From positions 1 to 9,053 of the forward strand of contig CAJWHU010000054.1 in NCBI GenBank assembly GCA_913041325.1: a stretch of 9,053 nt of DNA, in the 5' to 3' direction. This DNA comes from an uncultured Fidelibacterota bacterium. Lineage in GTDB: Bacteria; Marinisomatota; Marinisomatia; Marinisomatales; UBA1611. This document shows, one piece after another, positions 1 through 6,368 of this stretch. Position numbers and translations under genes: made by a program. Below the pieces are notes generated by a model. That model did no database searches, was not told the origin of the DNA, and was given only the letters and a program-made list of their open reading frames with translations. Each line of letters starts with the position of its first letter. The stretch's first letter is position 1.

Positions 1-72
1 GAGAAAATATCTGGTTTGATTAATTCCGGAAGTATAATAAATGCTGTCTCAAACTATTTAATTTTGGAGTAA
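1..72 (+). CDS. Possible 3' end of an unidentified upstream gene
   Basis: Frame 1 is open from the first base to a TAA at 70-72 and would encode 23 residues (start [10 protein letters not shown], end NYLILE). The other two forward frames stop early, at about 17-19 and 21-23. The stop lies two bases before the guaB GTG, and the guaB ribosome-binding site would sit inside the last codons, a usual arrangement for co-transcribed genes. A frame this short stays open by chance fairly often, so this is only a suggestion. I do not recognise the protein. Confidence 0.35.
   Translation, partial: EKISGLINSGSIINAVSNYLILE
65..69 (+). promoter_or_regulatory. Ribosome-binding site of guaB
   Basis: TGGAG lies five bases before the GTG at 75. 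It supports GTG as the start: the ATG that overlaps it at 73-75 is followed directly by TGA and cannot be used, and the protein aligns with the family from this GTG onward. Confidence 0.6.
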
Positions 73-74
73 AT

Positions 75-1544
75 GTGAAAAATCGACCACCATTTAAACA
101 GGCACTTACCTTTGATGACGTATTGTTGGTTCCGCAAGATTCAAAAATCCTTCCTAGGGATGTTGATCTAAGAACTCGTCTTACAAAAAATATTAATCTC
201 AATATTCCAATTCTGAGTGCGGCAATGGATACTGTTACTGAGAGTGATATGGCAATCGCTCTTGCCAGAGCAGGAGGTCTTGGTGTCATCCATAAAAATC
301 TTAGCATTGATAGACAGGCAAAAATGGTTGATAAGGTCAAGAGATCTGAGAGCGGGATGATACTAGACCCAATTACTGTTGACCATCAGTCCACTATAAA
401 AGAAGCAAAAAAAATAATGTCCGATTATAAGATTAGTGGTCTTCCAGTTTTAAAAGAGGGCGTGCTTGTGGGTATTATTACCAACAGGGACATAAGATTT
501 GAAACTAATGATAAGCTCCCTGTATCACAGTCCATGACAACTGATGATCTAATAACTGTCCCGGTGGGTACGTCTTTAGATAAGGCCAAAGATATACTTC
601 AGCAGCATCGCATTGAAAAACTACTAGTCGTCGATTCAGACTATAATTTGAGTGGTTTAATTACCGTCAAAGATATTCAAAAAAACGAAGACCATCCCGA
701 TGCATGCAAAGATGAGAATGGTAGGCTACGTGTTGCGGCAGCGGTAGGAGTGGCTGGTGATGCATTTGAACGTTCTAGAGAGCTCATTAATTCGAACGTT
801 GATGTGATTGTAGTTGATACAGCCCACGGACACTCAAAAGGTGTTTTAAAAGCAATATCAAAAATTAAAGGTTTAAACCCAAATAAGGATGTAATCGCAG
901 GTAATGTTGCCTCTGGCGATGGTACAAAAGCACTGATAGATGCAGGGGCCGACTGTGTTAAAGTGGGAATTGGATCAGGAGCAAGTTGTACCACAAGAGT
1001 AATTGCTGGGGTGGGCGTACCTCAACTAACTGCAATAATTGAGTCTGTAGACGTTGCAAGAAAATCAAATATCCCAGTTATTGCTGATGGTGGTTTGCGG
1101 TACAGTGGTGATCTTGCGAAAGCTTTGGCAGCTGGTGCCGAGTCATTGATGCTTGGTAGCTTGCTCGCCGGGATGGATGAGAGCCCTGGAGAGACTATTC
1201 TATATGAAGGCAGGCAGTATAAATCATACAGGGGTATGGGTTCGATGGGCGCAATGCAACAGGGTAGTGGAGATAGATACTTTCAGGAGGGAGCAGAGCC
1301 AACAAAACTCGTTCCAGAGGGAATAGAAGGAATGGTACCCTATCGCGGTCCTGTCATAAATACAATTCATCAAATGGTTGGTGGTATTAGGTCATCTATG
1401 GGATATTGCGGATGCGAAAATATCAAACAATTTGGACGTGATACCGAGTTCATTCAGGTAACATCCGCGGCGCTAAAGGAAAACCATCCGCACGAGGTAA
1501 GAATAGTCAAGGAGGCGCCCAACTATCAAGTATCAGATAGTTAG
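75..1544 (+). CDS. guaB: Inosine-5'-monophosphate dehydrogenase
   Basis: Cytosolic enzyme that oxidises IMP to XMP with NAD+, the committed step of GTP synthesis. The 489 residues match the usual bacterial length of about 490. The barrel begins with [10 protein letters not shown] (11-20) and SAAMDTVTE (48-56). A CBS pair follows at about 92-205, with GLPV (122-125) and GIITNRDIR (133-141). The barrel resumes with VDTAHGHS (247-254), the catalytic loop with Cys305 followed by [14 protein letters not shown] (336-346) and GSLLAG (361-366). The mobile flap [11 protein letters not shown] (384-394) carries the Arg401-Tyr402 pair that activates water. Near the C-terminus come KLVPEGIEG (411-419) and GGIRSSMGY (436-444). 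Oddity: the loop reads GSGASC where G-x-G-S-I-C is usual, so the Ser that contacts the IMP phosphate in characterised enzymes is Ala303. The gene starts at GTG and converges on rpsT. Identity is certain; normal activity is inferred. Confidence 0.98.
   Translation: MKNRPPFKQALTFDDVLLVPQDSKILPRDVDLRTRLTKNINLNIPILSAAMDTVTESDMAIALARAGGLGVIHKNLSIDRQAKMVDKVKRSESGMILDPITVDHQSTIKEAKKIMSDYKISGLPVLKEGVLVGIITNRDIRFETNDKLPVSQSMTTDDLITVPVGTSLDKAKDILQQHRIEKLLVVDSDYNLSGLITVKDIQKNEDHPDACKDENGRLRVAAAVGVAGDAFERSRELINSNVDVIVVDTAHGHSKGVLKAISKIKGLNPNKDVIAGNVASGDGTKALIDAGADCVKVGIGSGASCTTRVIAGVGVPQLTAIIESVDVARKSNIPVIADGGLRYSGDLAKALAAGAESLMLGSLLAGMDESPGETILYEGRQYKSYRGMGSMGAMQQGSGDRYFQEGAEPTKLVPEGIEGMVPYRGPVINTIHQMVGGIRSSMGYCGCENIKQFGRDTEFIQVTSAALKENHPHEVRIVKEAPNYQVSDS
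1521..1542. terminator. Weak hairpin at the guaB/rpsT convergence
   Basis: AACTATC (1521-1527) and GATAGTT (1536-1542) form a perfect 7-bp inverted repeat around an 8-base loop, at the 3' end of guaB and 18 bases beyond the rpsT stop. The stem has only two G-C pairs and neither strand has a T-run after it, so it is not a standard intrinsic terminator. It could act as a bidirectional 3'-end structure or be chance. Confidence 0.22.
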
Positions 1545-1559
1545 GCTATTATAAATTGA

Positions 1560-1814
1560 TTAGTTTAAAGAATTCAGGTGTCGCGTAATTTGTGATTTTC
1601 TGCGCGCACCAGTGTTTTTGTGTATTAAATTTTTGCTGACAGCCTTATCTATGATACGCACTGTTTGCTTGTAAAGCGTTTCAGCATCATTTTTTGTGCT
1701 TGAAGCTAATACTTTTTTGACATGAGTACGCAACCTGGATAAGCTATTAACGTTTCTCAAGCGCCTTTTTTTGTCTTGCCTCTCTCTTTTTATTTGCTGC
1801 GGATGTCTGTCCAT
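1560..1814 (-). CDS. rpsT: Small ribosomal subunit protein S20 (bS20)
   Basis: An 84-residue, very basic protein that binds 16S rRNA early in 30S assembly. The N-terminus ends in DKKRRLRN (14-21), the family's conserved basic stretch. The C-terminal half has RIIDKAVSKNLIHKNTGARR (53-72) followed by KSQI, closely following the S20 consensus (I-D-K-A-x-S-K-G-x-I-H-K-N-T-A-A-R-K-K-S). The ATG at 1814 gives exactly the family's N-terminal length. Upstream in this frame a stop comes after nine codons with no other ATG, GTG or TTG, so the start is well fixed. The start-proximal residues MDRHPQQ differ from the usual MANHKSA-like opening. A GAG lies three bases before the start and AAAGG eleven bases before. 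The gene converges on guaB and diverges from the regulator gene, so it probably has its own promoter. Confidence 0.96.
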   Translation of the reverse strand: MDRHPQQIKRERQDKKRRLRNVNSLSRLRTHVKKVLASSTKNDAETLYKQTVRIIDKAVSKNLIHKNTGARRKSQITRHLNSLN

Positions 1815-1845
1815 ATACTCATAGGCCTTTATTTTAATTCATACT

Positions 1846-1875
1846 AAATTACTATGTAGTTACTTCTTAAGTCAA
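1846..1875 (-). promoter_or_regulatory. Candidate sigma70-type promoter for rpsT
   Basis: On the minus strand TTGACT (1870-1875) matches the -35 consensus in five of six positions. Eighteen bases later comes TAATTT (1846-1851), a weak -10 match, and the rpsT ATG follows about 31 bases further on. The position in the divergent intergenic region is right, but the -10 is poor and the region is AT-rich. Confidence 0.3.
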
Positions 1876-1952
1876 TGGATGTCTCATCTTTGTTTGAGCT
1901 AATTCTTAATATTAATCTAACTGAACGTCTAATTTTTAAGCCTATATAAAAT

Positions 1953-1980
1953 TTGAAAAGATATATTTGAGTGTTATCTT
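1953..1980 (+). promoter_or_regulatory. Candidate promoter for the regulator-led operon
   Basis: TTGAAA (1953-1958), a spacer of 16, then TATCTT (1975-1980) gives a moderate sigma70-like match. Transcription would start at about the A of the ATG at 1987, so the mRNA would be leaderless or nearly so; this agrees with the lack of any Shine-Dalgarno before that ATG. An alternative reading is TATATTTG (1962-1969), which fits the Bacteroidetes -7 pattern TAnnTTTG and would give a short leader. The rest of 1815-1986 holds no gene that I can see. It does contain a 10-bp AT palindrome, TTAATATTAA, at 1906-1915. Confidence 0.27.
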
Positions 1981-1986
1981 TATAAT

Positions 1987-2670
1987 ATGAAGAAGATCAA
2001 ACTATTGCAATCTGTTGAACTTTTCTGGGATCTGAGGGATGAAGAACTAGGATACATTAGTGAAAAAATGATTGCTAGAAAATATGACCCTGGCAATTGT
2101 ATTTTTCTTGAGGAATCGGATGGAGAGCAATGCTTTTTTGTAGTAAAAGGTAGTGTTAAGGTCACTCGCTTAAGTAAGGATGGCAGAGAGGTAATTTTGG
2201 CTATGCTTAATGAAGGAGATTTTTTTGGCGAAATGTCCCTCCTTGATGGAAAATCACGGTCTGCCAATGTGATTGCACTTGAGAAAACTGAAGTACTGAC
2301 TTTGAATCGAAAAGATTTTCTCATTGTACTTCAAGAGTACCCTAAAATTGCCATCCAATTATTAAAAGAACTTGCAAGTAGGTTGCGTAAAAGTGACAGG
2401 CAAATTGCAAGCCTGTCGTTAAGTGACGCTGAAAAAAGAATAGCACTTTGTATAATCAGATTTGCCGACGAGAGAGGCATCATCCGCAATGGAAGAGTAA
2501 GTATAGCAAAGATTCCAATCCAGCAAGATATCGCAAATATGGCTGGCACATCCAGAGAGACCGTCTCTAGAGCATTAAATGTTTTAGAAAAAGAGCAACT
2601 TATTGATAGGAACGGGCGAGAATTAGTGATAATAGACTATAAAAAATTTATCAAGGAGTTTGATTCATAG
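1987..2670 (+). CDS. Crp/Fnr-family transcriptional regulator
   Basis: A 227-residue DNA-binding regulator with the full Crp/Fnr layout. A cyclic-nucleotide-binding-type beta-roll spans about 7-118, with the segment FFVVKGSVKVT (50-60) and the phosphate-binding cassette GEMSLLDGKSRSA (81-93). A long dimerisation helix spans about 118-140. The C-terminal winged helix-turn-helix has IQQDIANMAGTSRETVSRAL (178-197), then LEKEQLIDRNG. The cassette keeps the Gly-Glu and Arg91-Ser92 that bind cAMP phosphate in E. coli CRP, so a nucleotide ligand is possible. There is no FNR-type N-terminal cysteine cluster: the only cysteines are 38, 49 and 155. The gene opens a tight train, its stop directly abutting the next ATG, and may control its own operon; that is inference. 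There is no ribosome-binding site before the start. Family is certain; ligand and targets are unknown. Confidence 0.93.
   Translation: MKKIKLLQSVELFWDLRDEELGYISEKMIARKYDPGNCIFLEESDGEQCFFVVKGSVKVTRLSKDGREVILAMLNEGDFFGEMSLLDGKSRSANVIALEKTEVLTLNRKDFLIVLQEYPKIAIQLLKELASRLRKSDRQIASLSLSDAEKRIALCIIRFADERGIIRNGRVSIAKIPIQQDIANMAGTSRETVSRALNVLEKEQLIDRNGRELVIIDYKKFIKEFDS
2653..2658 (+). promoter_or_regulatory. Ribosome-binding site of the MeaB-type gene
   Basis: AAGGAG lies inside the last codons of the regulator gene, 12 bases before the ATG at 2671. The spacing is slightly long, but the match is good and supports a start directly abutting the preceding TAG. Confidence 0.5.
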
Positions 2671-3603
2671 ATGCACCAAGCTCTTATCCATGGCATTCTA
2701 AATAATGATCATGGATCAATATCAAAAGCACTGACTTTAGTTGAGAATAATCTGCCTGGCCAATCCTCTTTACTAAAAGAACTGCAAAAATACTCTAACC
2801 AATCTTTGCGCATTGGAGTGACTGGTCCTCCCGGTGCAGGAAAGAGTACGTTAACAGATTTGCTAATAGAAATGTTTTTAAAAAATCAAAAAACTGTAGG
2901 CGTAATTGCGGTTGACCCAACAAGTCCGTTCACAGGAGGGGCATTTCTCGGCGACAGAGTACGAATGAATAATTATGCATGGGATAATAGTGTTTTCATA
3001 AGAAGTATGAGTAGTAATGGGGATTTGGGTGGCCTTGCCAAAAGATCGCAAGAGTTGGGAGATGTTTTATCTGCTAGTGGAAAAGATTATATTATATACG
3101 AAACAGTGGGAGTGGGTCAAAGCGAACACGATATAATTAGAGCTGCAGACCTGTGCCTTGTTGTGTTGGTACCGGAATCCGGAGACGAAATTCAAATGAT
3201 GAAAGCGGGTTTGATTGAAATTGGAGATATCTTTGTGATTAACAAGTCTGATAGATCAGGCGCGAACCGACTGAGCACTGCTCTACGAAATCTGTTGCAC
3301 TTTACGTCAAGCAAAGAACGCGTAGAACCTAGCGTCGTAAATACAATCGGTTCAGAAAAAAAAGGTTTGCAAGAGCTTCATAATTGTCTCATAAAATATG
3401 CAAAGAAATTGAAGAAATCCGGTGAACTTGATAAAAGAAGAAAGGGTAGATATAAAGAGAGGGTTCTAGCACACGTTAGAGAAAAACTTGAAAAAAAATT
3501 TTGGACAGAGGACAAGAAGATGTTGTTGGAGAATTCAGCCTTAAAAATCGATGGTACATCAAAAGCACCACATGTAATGGCTGATGACCTTTTATCGCAA
3601 TGA
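2671..3603 (+). CDS. meaB: MeaB/ArgK-type P-loop GTPase (methylmalonyl-CoA mutase chaperone family)
   Basis: GTPase of the G3E family. Characterised members protect methylmalonyl-CoA mutase, or related B12 mutases, and gate cofactor loading. The 310 residues are close to the usual 310-340. The N-terminal helical part has KALTLVENNLPG (19-30). RIGVTGPPGAGKST (47-60) is the Walker A segment. AVDPTSPFTGGAFLGDRVRM (80-99) is the family's switch region, followed by VFIRSMSSNGDLGGLA (108-123). ETVGVGQSE (144-152) is the G3 region, LVVLVPESGDEIQ (163-175) is conserved, and NKSD (191-194) gives guanine specificity. A basic C-terminal helical tail follows and should serve dimerisation. The mutase genes that often sit beside meaB are not in this window; neighbours are a Crp-type regulator (directly abutting) and tatC four bases downstream. 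Family is secure. The mutase partner is known for the family, not shown here. Confidence 0.92.
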   Translation: MHQALIHGILNNDHGSISKALTLVENNLPGQSSLLKELQKYSNQSLRIGVTGPPGAGKSTLTDLLIEMFLKNQKTVGVIAVDPTSPFTGGAFLGDRVRMNNYAWDNSVFIRSMSSNGDLGGLAKRSQELGDVLSASGKDYIIYETVGVGQSEHDIIRAADLCLVVLVPESGDEIQMMKAGLIEIGDIFVINKSDRSGANRLSTALRNLLHFTSSKERVEPSVVNTIGSEKKGLQELHNCLIKYAKKLKKSGELDKRRKGRYKERVLAHVREKLEKKFWTEDKKMLLENSALKIDGTSKAPHVMADDLLSQ

Positions 3604-3607
3604 TATA

Positions 3608-4339
3608 ATGGGTACAAGTGATAAAAGGGAAATGGGTTTTTTGGACCACCTTGAGGAACTAAGATGGAGACTCGCCCGAACCCTGATTGGTGTAATTTTT
3701 TTTTCTGCTCTGTCCTATTTTTATATTGATGATATTCTATACATTTTCCTAGAACCTGCTAAAAAGACTAAGAGCTCTATTGCACTTCAGTCCCTTCAAG
3801 TTCAGAGTATGTTCATGATAAAATGGTATGTTTCATTTATCTCAGGATTTGTCCTATCAGTACCTCATACGGTTTATCAGTTCTGGAAGTTTGTTGCTCC
3901 TGGCCTAAAAGTAAATGAAAAAAAAATTATTATGCCAGTAGTATTGCTCGCATCCCTTTCTTTTGGGATTGGTATTATTTTTGGATATACTGTATTAGTT
4001 CCATTTTCTCTTGAATTTTTTAGTTCTATTGCCTCGCAGGATGTTGAGAACAATTTCTCGATCCAGTACTATTTTAGTTTTATGGCATGGTTAATGATTG
4101 GTGCTGGTCTAATTTTTCAGCTTCCAGTAGTTTCACTATTGCTCTCGTCAATAGGGGTGTTAACGCCAGCTTTTATGAGGCATTACAGAAAGTATTCTAT
4201 TATTGTTATCCTTATCCTATCCTCATTTATTACCCCACCGGATCCGGTATCAATGTTGCTTATGGCTTTTCCATTAATCATTCTTTATGAAACTAGTATT
4301 GGTGTATCATGGCTTGTGAATCGTTCAAAACATAATTGA
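3608..4339 (+). CDS. tatC: Sec-independent protein translocase TatC
   Basis: Inner-membrane core of the twin-arginine system, which binds the signal peptide and exports folded proteins. From the ATG at 3608 it has 243 residues, normal for the family. The N-terminal signature FLDHLEELRWRL (11-22) holds Glu17, equivalent to E. coli Glu15. VYQFWKFVAPGLKVNEKK (89-106) holds Glu104, equivalent to Glu103; both contact the twin-arginine motif in E. coli. Six membrane segments can be placed at about 24-42, 74-94, 108-136, 158-182, 194-209 and 213-232. FITPPDPVS (207-215) is the conserved loop between the last two. Start: an in-frame ATG at 3584 would add eight residues and overlap the previous gene by 20 bases. 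The ATG at 3608, four bases after the previous stop, fits the family's N-terminal length better; neither has a ribosome-binding site. TatA and TatB are not in the window. Confidence 0.95.
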   Translation: MGTSDKREMGFLDHLEELRWRLARTLIGVIFFSALSYFYIDDILYIFLEPAKKTKSSIALQSLQVQSMFMIKWYVSFISGFVLSVPHTVYQFWKFVAPGLKVNEKKIIMPVVLLASLSFGIGIIFGYTVLVPFSLEFFSSIASQDVENNFSIQYYFSFMAWLMIGAGLIFQLPVVSLLLSSIGVLTPAFMRHYRKYSIIVILILSSFITPPDPVSMLLMAFPLIILYETSIGVSWLVNRSKHN

Positions 4340-4374
4340 ATCCAAATCATCAGTTAAGTTATTTTAAACCTCAT

Positions 4375-5364
4375 ATGAATAGGCATTTAGACATATTAAA
4401 AAATATTACAACCTCAATAGATAAAGACTTAGAACTTTATCAAAAAGAATTTGATAAAGCTCTTCGTTCTGAAGTAAGTCTAATTAATACGGTTTCAAAA
4501 TATATGATGAGAAATAGAGGAAAAAAAATTCGACCAATACTTACTATATTATCCGCCAGATTATGTAGCGAGCCGACTGAAAACACCTATAGAGCTGCTG
4601 CTATGGTTGAATTGCTACATATTGCAACGCTAATTCATGATGATGTTGTTGATGACGCAACATTGAGAAGAGGTAGAGCTTCAGTTAATAAAATATGGAA
4701 AAACAAATTATCCGTTTTGATGGGAGACTTTATATTAAGTAAGGCGCTAATTAATATGATTGATTTAAGGGACTTTGATGCTTTAGGCCAGATTTCAAAA
4801 ACAGCTGAGCATTTGAGTGCAGGTGAGATTTTACAGATGGAGAGAAGTTTCTCCGGTTCTATGACTGAGGATGTTTATTTTGGTATGATAGGTCAAAAAA
4901 CCGCATCACTATTAGCAACGAGTTGTGAACTTGGAGCAATAACCACTACAAAAAAAAATGAGGATAGAGCAGCAACTAGTGCCTTTGGACAAAATCTTGG
5001 GATTGCATTCCAGATTAAGGATGACCTACTTGATATATTGGGGAAGGAGAGTGATACTGGTAAAAACTCAGGCGGGGATGTGAAAAGGAACATGATGACA
5101 TTGCCATTGATTTTTTCTAAAAATAATATGAACAGAAAAGACTACAGATCATTAAAAAAACTTTTGGGATACAAAAAGAAAAACAAAAAAATTATGTCCG
5201 ATATCACGGATTTAATTAACAAAACAGGCGGTATAGACTACTCAAAAAAGAAACTTGATGATTATTCTAGACTAGCTATTGAGGCCATCTCTCATTACCC
5301 TCCTTCAAGCATAAAGAAATCCTGCGGGGATTTAGTCCAATTCAATAAAGACAGGCTCAAGTAA
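4375..5364 (+). CDS. Long-chain trans-polyprenyl diphosphate synthase
   Basis: Isoprenoid chain elongation enzyme that adds isopentenyl diphosphate units to an allylic primer, probably for a quinone side chain. From the ATG at 4375 it has 329 residues. RGKKIRP (48-54) binds IPP. HDDVVDD (88-94) is the first Asp-rich motif, preceded by small residues (Ala84, Thr85) at the positions that set chain length; this points to a long product, as in the IspB/heptaprenyl or octaprenyl type. MGDFILSKA (116-124), GEILQMER (150-157), the QKTASLL segment (174-180) and the second Asp-rich motif KDDLLD (215-220) follow in the usual order. An alternative TTG start at 4336 overlaps the tatC TGA and would add 13 residues. 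The ATG gives the usual family N-terminus, but translational coupling from the TTG is possible. Product length cannot be fixed from sequence, so no symbol is given. Confidence 0.92.
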   Translation: MNRHLDILKNITTSIDKDLELYQKEFDKALRSEVSLINTVSKYMMRNRGKKIRPILTILSARLCSEPTENTYRAAAMVELLHIATLIHDDVVDDATLRRGRASVNKIWKNKLSVLMGDFILSKALINMIDLRDFDALGQISKTAEHLSAGEILQMERSFSGSMTEDVYFGMIGQKTASLLATSCELGAITTTKKNEDRAATSAFGQNLGIAFQIKDDLLDILGKESDTGKNSGGDVKRNMMTLPLIFSKNNMNRKDYRSLKKLLGYKKKNKKIMSDITDLINKTGGIDYSKKKLDDYSRLAIEAISHYPPSSIKKSCGDLVQFNKDRLK

Positions 5365-5375
5365 TTTCTCTCTCC

Positions 5376-6362
5376 ATGCAGAGGATTCTAGTCATTCGTT
5401 TTAGCTCTCTTGGTGATGTTGTCCTATCAACTAGTCCTTTGAATACAATTCGTAATTCAAACCCATATGCGAAGATAACTTTTCTTACATTGAGCACCTA
5501 TGCACCTATTTTAGAAAACCACCCTGACATAGACAGGTTATTAACAATAGAAAAGAGTTGGTCAATAAAGAGATTATGGGACTTTAGTAAATATATTTCT
5601 GAAAAATATTATAGTACCATATATGACCTACACAACTCGATTCGGTCTAATCTTGTGATGCTGCGTTCAAAAAGTAGAGTTTACCAGTTGAAAAAGCCAA
5701 GAATGAAGAGAGCCGCCCTATTTTATTTCCATAAAAATTATTTTGATAAGTCATTTTCTACTTTGAGGATGTATCACGAAAATCTTGGTGAAATTTATGA
5801 TGAAAATGATTTGCCGCCGACAAAGCTCGTTCTAAGTAATCATGAAATAAAAAGGGGTATTCATTTCATTAGGTCCCAAGGAATTAATAATGAGTATTTC
5901 GTAGCTGTACCAGGATCAGCGTGGTTGCAAAAGCAATGGTCTCCAAAGAAATATGCTGAACTTTTCGACAACCTAAATTTCCCAGTAGTTATGCTAGGAC
6001 TATCATCAGACACTATTTGCAACAAGATAGGAGAAATTTCAGGCAACGTACTCAATCTAGCTGGTCAAACAGGTTTTAGAGAGGCAATGGCAGTCATCTA
6101 CAACTCAAGACATGTAATTGGAAGCGACACAGGTTTAGTTCACATGGCCGAGGCACTAGGCAAAAACGCTACTATGATTTTAGGACCGACATCCAGAGAG
6201 ACTGGAGGTGGGCTGTATCTGCCAGAATCTAAAATGGTTGAGAGCGATATATGGTGCAGACCCTGTTCACAAAATGGAAGTTTTCCATGCTACAGGGAGC
6301 GTCAGTATTGCATGGATTCCATAGGTGTTGACGACGTTTTAAAAACACTACCAAGGGTCTAG
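5376..6362 (+). CDS. Glycosyltransferase family 9 (ADP-heptose:LPS heptosyltransferase-like)
   Basis: GT-B fold glycosyltransferase that in characterised members (WaaC, WaaF) adds heptose to the LPS inner core at the cytoplasmic face of the inner membrane. It has 328 residues, normal for GT9. The N-terminal motif ILVIRFSSLGDVVLSTS (4-20) contains Asp14, equivalent to the catalytic Asp of WaaC. The second domain starts at VAVPGSAWLQKQWS (176-189), then LNLAGQTGF (226-234), and the donor-site signature GSDTGLVHMAEALG (249-262) followed by ILGPTS (268-273). A cysteine group C-x2-C-x7-C-x6-C lies at 294, 297, 305 and 312; comparable C-terminal cysteines occur in many GT9 members. The gene lies 11 bases after the polyprenyl synthase and six before waaA, which transfers the Kdo that heptose is attached to. 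WaaF versus WaaC or another GT9 activity cannot be decided here. Confidence 0.9.
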   Translation: MQRILVIRFSSLGDVVLSTSPLNTIRNSNPYAKITFLTLSTYAPILENHPDIDRLLTIEKSWSIKRLWDFSKYISEKYYSTIYDLHNSIRSNLVMLRSKSRVYQLKKPRMKRAALFYFHKNYFDKSFSTLRMYHENLGEIYDENDLPPTKLVLSNHEIKRGIHFIRSQGINNEYFVAVPGSAWLQKQWSPKKYAELFDNLNFPVVMLGLSSDTICNKIGEISGNVLNLAGQTGFREAMAVIYNSRHVIGSDTGLVHMAEALGKNATMILGPTSRETGGGLYLPESKMVESDIWCRPCSQNGSFPCYRERQYCMDSIGVDDVLKTLPRV

Positions 6363-6368
6363 TCTCGA

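Noticed and set aside
677..994. Minus-strand open frame of about 105 codons inside guaB
   Set aside because: It lies opposite a strongly conserved enzyme, has no recognisable domain and no ribosome-binding site. Similar antisense frames at 20-340, 1980-2324, 3378-3617, 7385-7636 and 8526-8720 were dropped for the same reason.
1906..1915. Palindrome TTAATATTAA between rpsT and the regulator gene
   Set aside because: Short AT-only palindromes are expected in such a region, and it does not fit the CRP (TGTGA-N6-TCACA) or FNR (TTGAT-N4-ATCAA) half-sites. It is mentioned with the promoter but not called an operator.
2686..2716. Inverted repeat ATCCATG / CATGGAT near the start of the MeaB-type gene
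   Set aside because: It is a 7-bp match across a 17-base spacer within coding sequence, with no T-run and no known operator pattern. Chance is the simpler explanation.
4087..4290. Second forward frame of 67 codons inside tatC
   Set aside because: It is a shifted reading of a conserved membrane-protein gene and its translation has no family features.
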